The translations under genes were made by a program, and so were the position numbers. Source: UKL13-2 sp044228625 (GTDB taxonomy: Bacteria > Pseudomonadota > Gammaproteobacteria > Burkholderiales > Usitatibacteraceae). From it: DNA of 12,260 nt. Positions 7,522-12,260 of this stretch are shown here, piece after piece. The stretch is from contig JBGAUM010000101.1 of assembly GCA_044228625.1 (NCBI GenBank), positions 1 to 12,260 of the forward strand, in the 5' to 3' direction. Every line of letters starts with the position of its first letter. Position 1 is the stretch's first letter. The notes below the pieces were generated by a model. That model saw only the letters and a list, made by a program, of their open reading frames with translations, was not told where the DNA came from and made no database searches.

Positions 7522-7539
7522 CGTCCTGAAAACAGGACG
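7522..7539 (-). terminator. Second stem-loop of a tandem terminator (CGTCCTG/CAGGACG)
   Basis: A perfect seven-base-pair stem, CGTCCTG-AAAA-CAGGACG on the plus strand. Read on the minus strand it is followed by TTTTG, so it could stop phasin transcripts ahead of the main terminator. A third hairpin, GGCTTTG (7554-7560) and CAAAGCC (7568-7574), lies just before it and could also help end the regulator transcript from the other side. Confidence 0.6.
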
Positions 7540-7583
7540 AGGAGGAGGAGGATGGCTTTGCGTCTGGCAAAGCCGGAAATTTG

Positions 7584-8160
7584 TTAGCGGCTGGTCTTGC
7601 GGCGGGCGGCAGGCTTCTTCGCGGTCGGGCGCTTTGCCGCGACTTTCTTGACGGCAGGACGAGCCGCCGCTTTCTTTTTCGCCAGCAGTGCACGAACGGT
7701 TTCCGGAGAGTTCTGCGACTTGCTCGGTCAGCGCTTCAATGTCCTTGGCGGTCAACACGCCCAAGCGATTGAGGGATGCGTGCACTCGGGCCTCAAACAC
7801 TTGCTCCAGCTTGTCGAGCTTGCCCGTCGCCGCTTCAAAAGTCTTGGCCGCCTGCGCCTTTGCCGTCTCAATGGTGGCTTCTGCGACGTGGCGGGTGTTT
7901 TCTTCAATTTGTGCCCCCTGTTTTACCAGGGTATCGAATGCTTTTTTGCCTTCATTCTGCGCTTTGGAAAACGCGCCCAAGCCGGCCAGCCAGATCTGCT
8001 GGGCAGATTCCATCACTTGCTTCGCGTTGGGCTGCGCACCAATGTTTTGTGCCAATTCACCGATCTTGGCGGCAATGTCGCCGGCAGGGCCCAATTTGTC
8101 CAAAGCGGCAAATGCGGCGCTCTTCGGGGACTTTGCGGTTTTCTTGAACTTGCTGGCCAT
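7584..8160 (-). CDS. Polyhydroxyalkanoate granule-associated phasin (TIGR01837-like), with a one-base frameshift before its basic tail
   Basis: Phasins coat polyhydroxyalkanoate granules; PhaF-type members also bind DNA through a Lys/Ala/Pro-rich tail. Codons from ATG 8160 give a 152-residue amphipathic helical domain containing QQIWLAGLGAFSKAQNEGKK (55-74) and LTAKDIEALTEQVAELS (136-152), the typical phasin end. One extra base (GG at 7704-7703) then shifts the frame. Skipping one G restores ETVRALLAKKKAAARP... and a 39-residue tail ending ARRKTSR-TAA at 7584, 191 residues in all. Without the skip the frame yields an atypical Cys/Pro-containing tail that stops at 7516, inside the terminator. 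A sequencing error, a recent mutation or true recoding are all possible; error or mutation seems likelier because no slippery site is visible. GAGGAG (8173-8168) seven bases before ATG fixes the start. Divergent from fadD. Confidence 0.88.
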
Positions 8161-8346
8161 GAGAGTTCTCCTCGGCGAATAGTGGGTGGGCAGCCCGGTG
8201 GGGCATCAGTTGAGGCCGATTCTGCGGCCTCCTTTTAGAGCAAACACACTATTCGGCCAAGTTGCCAGGAAAGCTGAGATAACATGGCGCAAAAGTGCCG
8301 CCGGTCCATGGCCCGCAGGCTAAAACATTCATTCGAGGAGAGCATT
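8161..8346. promoter_or_regulatory. Divergent promoter region between phasin and fadD, with an inverted repeat
   Basis: These 186 bases separate the phasin start from the preferred fadD start. CGAATAGTG (8176-8184) recurs inverted as CACTATTCG (8247-8255), each beside a GG/CC extension, 62 bases apart. The left copy is next to the phasin ribosome binding site. A possible -35 (TTGCCA, 8262-8267) has no well-placed -10. Shared control of storage and fatty-acid activation is possible but not shown. Confidence 0.4.
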
Positions 8347-10029
8347 TTGACCGCCCAATCTGAGCGTATTTGGCTTGCGTCGTATCCGCCCGGCATTCCC
8401 CATGACATTGATCCGGACCGATATCCCAACATCAATGCGGTGATCGACGAGGCCTGCAAAACCTACCGCGACCGGCCCGCATTTACTTGCATGGGCAAGA
8501 CACAGACGTTTGGGGACTTGGACCTCGCGGCGACGCACTTGGCCGCTTATCTGCGCACCGCGCTCAAGTTGGCGCAGGGCGATCGCGTGGCGATCATGAT
8601 GCCCAATATCCTGCAGTACCCGATTGCAGTATTTGGCATTCTGCGAGCAGGCCTGATTGCGGTGAACTGCAATCCGCTATACACCCCGCGGGAACTGGAA
8701 CATCAACTCAAGGACTCCGGCGCGAAAGCGATCATCGTCGTGGAGAACTGTGCGGCCACGCTGGAGGCGGTGATCGGAAAGACCGATGTGAAGCATGTGA
8801 TCACCACCGGTGTTGGCGATTTGCTGGGTTTTCCAAAGTCATTGATCGTGAATTTTGTGATCAAACACAAGAAGAAGATGGTCCCTGACTACAGTTTGCC
8901 GGGTGCCGTGCCGTTCAAATCTGCATTGTCTGAGGGAAGCGGCCTGTCCTTTGAGCGGCCCGTGGTGAAAGGCGCTGATCTGGCATTTCTCCAGTACACG
9001 GGCGGCACGACGGGTGTTTCGAAAGGTGCGATGCTCTCGCACCGCAACATCGTGGCCAATATGGAGCAGGTGGACGCGTGGACCGGCAATCTGTTTGAAA
9101 AAGGCAAGGAGGTGATGGTGCAGCCATTGCCGCTGTATCACATCTTTGCATTGTCCTCGGGGCTCACATTCAGCCGGAAGGGCATGGAGACCATCCTGAT
9201 TCCCAATCCGCGCGATTTCGATGGTTTTGTGGAGGTGCTGGCTTCGCGGCCGTGGAATGCAATGACCGGGGTGAACACGCTGTTCGCGGCCTTGCTGACG
9301 CATCCGAAATTCGGCCAGCTCGATTTCTCCAAGGTGAAACTCGTGCTTTCCGGCGGAATGGCCTTGCAGCATGCGGTGGCGGACAAATGGAAAAAGGTCA
9401 CCGGCATCACGGTCATGGAAGGGTACGGCCTGACCGAGACCTCTCCCGGTGCATGCATCACGCCGGTCAACCTGAGCGAGAAAGTGGACGGCATCGGCCT
9501 GCCGATTCCCTCCACGGTGCTGACGATCCGTGACGACGATGAAAACATCCTGCCGGCAGGGCAAGCGGGCGAGATTTGCATTGCCGGCCCGCAAGTGATG
9601 CAGGGCTATTGGCAGCGCCCGGATGAGACCGCAAAGGTCATGGCCAAGGATGGCGCCTTCAAGTCCGGGGATGTGGGCGTGATGGACGACAAGGGGTTTT
9701 TCAAGATCGTCGATCGCAAGAAAGACATGATCCTGGTGTCCGGATTCAATGTGTACCCGAATGAAATCGAGGACGTGGTGGCCATGTGCCCGGGCGTGCG
9801 CGAGGTGTGCGCCGTGGCCGCGCCGGATGAACGTTCCGGTGAGGTCGTGCGCGTGGTCATCGTGAAGTCGGATCCTGCGCTGACCAAGGAAAAGGTGCTG
9901 GAGCACTGCAAGGCCAACCTCACGGGCTACAAGATGCCCAAGATCATCGAGTTTTGGGACGACTTGCCGAAGACCAACGTCGGAAAAATCTTGCGCCGTT
10001 CAGTGCGCGACGTGCCGGTCAAGGCGTAA
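8347..10029 (+). CDS. fadD: Long-chain fatty acid-CoA ligase
   Basis: Activates fatty acids in two steps (ATP to acyl-AMP, then thioester with CoA) at the cytoplasmic membrane, feeding beta-oxidation or lipid synthesis. With start TTG 8347 it has 560 residues, close to E. coli FadD (561), which it resembles along its length: DRVAIMMPNILQYPIAVFGI (79-98), PLYTPRELEHQLKDSGA (110-126), the ATP-binding YTGGTTGVSKGAM (217-229), LPLYHIFAL (261-269), GYGLTE (359-364), SGD with Asp442, the fatty acyl-CoA synthetase signature from DRKKDMILVSG to NEIEDV (456-477) and the catalytic lysine in NVGKILRR (Lys547). TTG is preferred because GAGGAG (8335-8340) is six bases upstream and the protein then begins like FadD. 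ATG 8284 would add 21 unsupported residues. Followed three bases later by a small membrane protein gene. Confidence 0.95.
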   Translation: MTAQSERIWLASYPPGIPHDIDPDRYPNINAVIDEACKTYRDRPAFTCMGKTQTFGDLDLAATHLAAYLRTALKLAQGDRVAIMMPNILQYPIAVFGILRAGLIAVNCNPLYTPRELEHQLKDSGAKAIIVVENCAATLEAVIGKTDVKHVITTGVGDLLGFPKSLIVNFVIKHKKKMVPDYSLPGAVPFKSALSEGSGLSFERPVVKGADLAFLQYTGGTTGVSKGAMLSHRNIVANMEQVDAWTGNLFEKGKEVMVQPLPLYHIFALSSGLTFSRKGMETILIPNPRDFDGFVEVLASRPWNAMTGVNTLFAALLTHPKFGQLDFSKVKLVLSGGMALQHAVADKWKKVTGITVMEGYGLTETSPGACITPVNLSEKVDGIGLPIPSTVLTIRDDDENILPAGQAGEICIAGPQVMQGYWQRPDETAKVMAKDGAFKSGDVGVMDDKGFFKIVDRKKDMILVSGFNVYPNEIEDVVAMCPGVREVCAVAAPDERSGEVVRVVIVKSDPALTKEKVLEHCKANLTGYKMPKIIEFWDDLPKTNVGKILRRSVRDVPVKA

Positions 10030-10032
10030 TCC

Positions 10033-10260
10033 GTGTTGCGTGCCCTTGCGCTGGGCGGCATCGGCTTGGCGGGCCTGTGGATGGGCCTCAAGGCACTGTT
10101 CACGGGCATCATCGACCTGGGCGGCAAGCGCGGCGGCACCTACGTGGTCACTTTCGCCGACCAGACCGGCGCCTTCATCGTGGGCACCCTCCTGATGCTG
10201 GCGCTGGGCGCCGGGGCCTTGGTGGTGGCGTGGAAACTCCTGAAAGGCGGCCCCGAGTAA
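10033..10260 (+). CDS. Small hypothetical inner-membrane protein, two predicted helices
   Basis: A 75-residue protein starting with GTG three bases after the fadD stop. AAGG at 10021-10024, inside the fadD end, serves as a possible ribosome binding site. Two hydrophobic stretches (about 3-25, LRALALGGIGLAGLWMGLKA, and 46-69, GAFIVGTLLMLALGAGALVV) predict a hairpin in the membrane, joined by a polar loop with GGKRGGTYVVTFADQTG; the C terminus is KLLKGGPE. Tight spacing suggests it is co-transcribed with fadD. I do not recognise the family. Codon usage and GC match the neighbours, which supports a real gene. The next gene on the opposite strand ends only six bases away. Confidence 0.7.
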   Translation: MLRALALGGIGLAGLWMGLKALFTGIIDLGGKRGGTYVVTFADQTGAFIVGTLLMLALGAGALVVAWKLLKGGPE

Positions 10261-10266
10261 CGCACG

Positions 10267-11106
10267 TCAGGGAAGGGTGATGCCGCCGCGCCCGATCTCG
10301 ATCACCTGGCCGGAGACTTGAATCTTTCCGTCGTGGGTTACTGCGAGCGTCAGGTGGCACGGCCGCCCGGTCTGCTCGCCTTGTTCGATCAGGAAGCTGC
10401 AGGGATTCCTGCCGTTCGCCAGCATCCATCCGCCGAGGTTGGCCGTGGCGGACCCCGTGGCCGGGTCCTCGATGACGCTGGTGTGCTTCATGAAGAAAAA
10501 GCGAGAGAGCAGCTTGCCGTCGCCATTGGCCGCGAACACATAGGCCATCGAGCGGCCTTGGCTGCTTTTGGCTTCACCGAGCCTTTCGCCAGTCGGCGCA
10601 GCCCGGCGAACCGCATCCGGGGACGCCAAGGGAATGATCAGTTGGTCCGACCCGGTATTGACCCATCGCGCGCCGTCCAGAACATCGGACACCTCGAGGT
10701 CCAGCATGGCCGCCAGCTGTTGGCGGTCCAGCCCCACATCCGCGTACGATGGTGCATGGGCCGAAAACGTCCAGCGATCCGCGACTGCGGTGACCGGGAT
10801 GATCCCAGCCTTCATGTCCAGCGTGAGCGCATCCCCGCTGCCGAGCAGCTCGCGCACCACATGCGCCGTACCCAATGTCGGGTGCCCGGCGAAAGCCATC
10901 TCGAACGTCGGCGTGAAGATTCGCACGCGTGCGGTGGCCGCATTGGACGGCAGGATGAAAGTGGTTTCCGAAAGGTTGAATTGCAAGGCCAGGGCCTGCA
11001 TGTCCGCGTCCGAAAGGCCGGCGCCATTTTCGAAGACGCAAAGCGGGTTGCCGCCGAACACGGATTCGGCGAAGACATTGACGAGGCGGTACGGGTACGT
11101 GCGCAT
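10267..11106 (-). CDS. PhzF-family isomerase/epimerase-like protein
   Basis: A 279-residue member of the PhzF/diaminopimelate-epimerase fold superfamily. In phenazine producers PhzF isomerises trans-2,3-dihydro-3-hydroxyanthranilate, but most members, including E. coli YddE, have no known substrate. Family marks: VNVFAESVFGGNPLCVF (9-25), the catalytic glutamate in NLSETTF (Glu47), FEMAFAGHPTLGTAHV (68-83) and EDPATGSATANLGGW (213-227). Both halves of the twofold fold are present, so the protein appears complete. No phenazine genes are nearby, so a pigment role is not supported. It is divergent from msrA, with a dyad between their starts, and convergent with the small membrane protein gene. 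Confidence 0.93.
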   Translation of the reverse strand: MRTYPYRLVNVFAESVFGGNPLCVFENGAGLSDADMQALALQFNLSETTFILPSNAATARVRIFTPTFEMAFAGHPTLGTAHVVRELLGSGDALTLDMKAGIIPVTAVADRWTFSAHAPSYADVGLDRQQLAAMLDLEVSDVLDGARWVNTGSDQLIIPLASPDAVRRAAPTGERLGEAKSSQGRSMAYVFAANGDGKLLSRFFFMKHTSVIEDPATGSATANLGGWMLANGRNPCSFLIEQGEQTGRPCHLTLAVTHDGKIQVSGQVIEIGRGGITLP

Positions 11107-11187
11107 GGACGGTGGCCGGAGCGATGGACGGAATGGTGGCAGGATAGCCGATGCATCCGTCGGGCAGGGGCGTTCGTACTTTCAATG

Positions 11188-11205
11188 TTGCAGGTTTTCC
11201 TGCAA
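11188..11205. promoter_or_regulatory. Dyad TTGCAGG-TTTT-CCTGCAA between phzF-like gene and msrA, candidate operator
   Basis: A perfect inverted repeat of seven-base arms around TTTT lies in the 149-base region between divergent starts, 82 bases from the PhzF-family ATG and 51 bases from the msrA ATG. It could be a regulator binding site or, in a longer msrA leader, a stem-loop followed by TGATTTT. Which one applies cannot be decided from sequence. No convincing -35/-10 pair was found in the rest of the region. Confidence 0.5.
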
Positions 11206-11255
11206 TGATTTTGGCCGCTGCCCGACTCATGGCCACCCCTCCCTGGAGATATCAA

Positions 11256-11879
11256 ATGCTGAAACGCCTGTTTCTTTTGATTGCCGCCTGCGCAACTCTG
11301 AATTCCGCGTCGGCGATGGCCCAACCCAAGCCCCCGACGATCGAGCGCATCGTCTTTGCCGGTGGTTGCTTCTGGTGCATGGAACAGCCGTTTGACGTGT
11401 TGCCGGGCGTGATTTCCACCACCTCCGGCTATATCGGCGGGCACAAGAAGGACCCGACCTACAAGGAAGTCTCCAGCGGCACGACGGGCCACACCGAGGC
11501 CGTGGAAGTGGTGTTCGACCCCACCAAGGTGAAACTCGAAAAGCTCATCGACGTCTTCTGGCACAACATCGACCCGACCGTGAACGACCGGCAGTTCTGC
11601 GACGGCGGCAGCCAGTACCGGCCGGGGATTTTTTACGCCAATGATGCGCAGAAAAAGGCGGCATTGGACTCCAAGGCCGCGCTTGAAAAATCAAAAGTGC
11701 TGAAAGCCCCCATCGTGGCTGAGATCACCGCGGCCACCACCTTCTATCCGGCCGAGGACTACCACCAGGACTATTACCTCAAAAACTCCGTGCGCTACAA
11801 GTTCTATCGCAGTGGCTGTGGGCGCGATGCGCGGTTGAAGGAGCTTTGGGGCGAGGCGGCGGGGAAGGGGCGAATGTAG
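11256..11879 (+). CDS. msrA: Peptide methionine-S-sulfoxide reductase MsrA, exported
   Basis: Reduces the S-epimer of methionine sulfoxide in oxidised proteins. The 207-residue product begins with a signal peptide (MLKRLFLLIAACATLNSASA, cut probably after AMA at 22), so it should act in the periplasm, unlike the cytosolic E. coli enzyme. The catalytic motif GGCFWCME is at 36-43 with nucleophile Cys38. GYIGGHKKDPTYKEVSSGTTGHTEAVEV (58-85) and DGGSQYRPGIF (116-126) are family substrate-site stretches. A C-terminal Cys188 (RSGCGRD) is a likely resolving cysteine. ATG 11256 is supported by GGAG (11245-11248) seven bases upstream and by the signal peptide; an open frame from 11151 would hide that signal behind 35 residues. 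Its reductant partner is not in this window. The gene ends four bases before the attC-like site. Confidence 0.95.
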   Translation: MLKRLFLLIAACATLNSASAMAQPKPPTIERIVFAGGCFWCMEQPFDVLPGVISTTSGYIGGHKKDPTYKEVSSGTTGHTEAVEVVFDPTKVKLEKLIDVFWHNIDPTVNDRQFCDGGSQYRPGIFYANDAQKKAALDSKAALEKSKVLKAPIVAEITAATTFYPAEDYHQDYYLKNSVRYKFYRSGCGRDARLKELWGEAAGKGRM

Positions 11880-11882
11880 GGT

Positions 11883-11964
11883 GCGTAACTATCGTTCGAG
11901 TTTACCTGCCCGGAGAAGTGAGAGGAAGCCGATGTAGCGCGTCGGGTGCAGCGAAGGGTTAGGC
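11883..11964 (-). mobile_element. Integron attC-like recombination site (degenerate at one end)
   Basis: On the minus strand this 82-base element starts with GCCTAAC (11964-11958), a perfect RYYYAAC core whose TAA is the stop codon of the upstream gene, as usual for gene cassettes. It runs on as CCTTCGCTGCACCCGACGCG, the usual left-arm pattern, and ends with GGTAAACTCGAACG, then ATA, then GTTACGC. Compared with a typical right arm ending GAACGTTAGGC, the end has a three-base insertion and one mismatch to GTTRRRY. The outer arms pair imperfectly (GCCTAAC against GCGTAAC on the plus strand). Length is within the attC range (about 57-141). It is probably the last attC of a cassette array whose integrase lies beyond the right edge, or a lone decayed cassette. 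Confidence 0.7.
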
Positions 11965-12260
11965 AGCATCATCTGCTAGCGTGCCCAAGGCGATGGTCCG
12001 CATGACTCCGAACAACATTGACGCAGTGCCTTCCCGAAGTTGTAGGTAGGCCAGAGCTTCATCAACTTGTGCTCGAGTTCGAAGGGGAGCAAAGCTTTGG
12101 TCATAGAAGTGATGAACAACCTCGTTTCGTTGCGAGACGACAGTCTGAAGCCACGAGGCCAGGTCTTCCTTGCTGGAACTAGATGTTCTATCCATCAGGA
12201 CGCCAATAAGCTGCCCAAGGGTCTTCTTTGAGTCCAGGAGTTCTCGCCAATCAACGTTTG
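11959..12260 (-). CDS. HEPN-motif hypothetical protein, C-terminal part, probable integron gene cassette, cut by right edge
   Basis: The frame is open from the right edge to TAA 11961-11959, giving 99 residues and no supported start inside the window; the ATG at 12195 is internal, as codons before it stay open (...LLDSKKTLGQLIGVL). The sequence is helical, and QRNEVVHHFYDQ (motif codons at 12129-12112) fits the R-N-x-x-x-H signature of HEPN domains, often RNases in toxin-antitoxin and anti-phage systems but also non-catalytic proteins. Full family assignment needs the missing N terminus. By hand count the coding stretch is about 52% GC over 300 bases, visibly lower than neighbouring msrA, fitting horizontal gain. 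Its stop is embedded in the attC core. Function beyond HEPN-like is not claimed. Confidence 0.6.
   Translation of the reverse strand, partial: NVDWRELLDSKKTLGQLIGVLMDRTSSSSKEDLASWLQTVVSQRNEVVHHFYDQSFAPLRTRAQVDEALAYLQLREGTASMLFGVMRTIALGTLADDAA

Noticed and set aside
7516..7704. Unshifted phasin C terminus (62 residues, Cys/Pro-containing)
   Set aside because: It runs through the terminator hairpins and lacks phasin-like composition, whereas the other frame gives a typical basic tail and a well-placed stop.
7698..7713. Programmed recoding of the phasin as the preferred explanation
   Set aside because: No slippery codon followed by a stop, and no internal Shine-Dalgarno comparable to prfB; a sequence error or recent mutation is simpler.
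8839..9906. Minus-strand 355-residue frame opposite fadD
   Set aside because: His-rich shadow of a fully conserved FadD reading.
10318..11395. Plus-strand frames of 296 and 275 residues opposite the PhzF-family gene
   Set aside because: No family features; the minus strand has all the PhzF motifs.
11959..12195. A complete 78-residue protein starting at ATG 12195
   Set aside because: The frame stays open upstream to the window edge with plausible helical sequence and no ribosome binding site before that ATG, so the gene is most likely longer.
1..12260. tRNA, rRNA, CRISPR arrays, insertion sequences, replication origin
   Set aside because: No cloverleaf, direct-repeat array, transposase or inverted terminal repeats were seen on either strand.

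Overview
The window looks chromosomal and comes from a moderately GC-rich, Gram-negative proteobacterium, most likely beta- or gammaproteobacterial. The clues are an RF2 gene with the classic recoding stop, a TIGR01837-type polyhydroxyalkanoate phasin, an E. coli-like FadD, a YraR-like SDR, a ToxR/CadC-type membrane regulator and secreted proteins with cleavable signal peptides. Lineage below class cannot be fixed from the sequence alone.

Layout, left to right. (1) Positions 1-183, minus: 5' part of prfB with its programmed +1 frameshift, behind a good -10 box. (2) 370-2557, minus: a WS/DGAT storage-lipid acyltransferase followed by a YraR/TIP30-like SDR, spaced as an operon. (3) 2777-3040, plus: an acyl-CoA-binding protein, divergent from the acyltransferase. 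(4) 3294-5096, minus: a secreted beta-propeller protein ending in two exact-length 150-residue repeats. It is divergent from (5) 5200-7425, plus: a membrane-anchored winged-helix regulator with a TolB/PD40-like periplasmic propeller. (6) 7584-8160, minus: a phasin whose Lys/Ala/Pro-rich tail lies in another frame after a one-base shift, with tandem terminators behind it. It is divergent from (7) 8347-10029, plus: fadD, then a 75-residue two-helix membrane protein. (8) 10267-11106, minus: a PhzF-family isomerase, divergent from (9) 11256-11879, plus: an exported MsrA. (10) 11883-12260, minus: an integron-type attC site directly attached to the 3' end of a HEPN-motif protein that runs off the right edge.

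Functionally, four neighbouring genes handle fatty acids and carbon storage. FadD makes acyl-CoA, ACBP carries it, WS/DGAT esterifies it into wax ester or triacylglycerol, and the phasin coats storage granules. The propeller pair at 3294-7425 looks like an envelope sensor-regulator beside a secreted partner, but their functional link is inferred.

The observations most worth a second look are the attC plus HEPN cassette against msrA, the phasin frameshift, the exact 150-residue duplication in the secreted propeller protein, and the dyads between divergent genes. No rRNA, tRNA, CRISPR array, transposase or origin was recognised. No intergenic stretch exceeds 300 bases.
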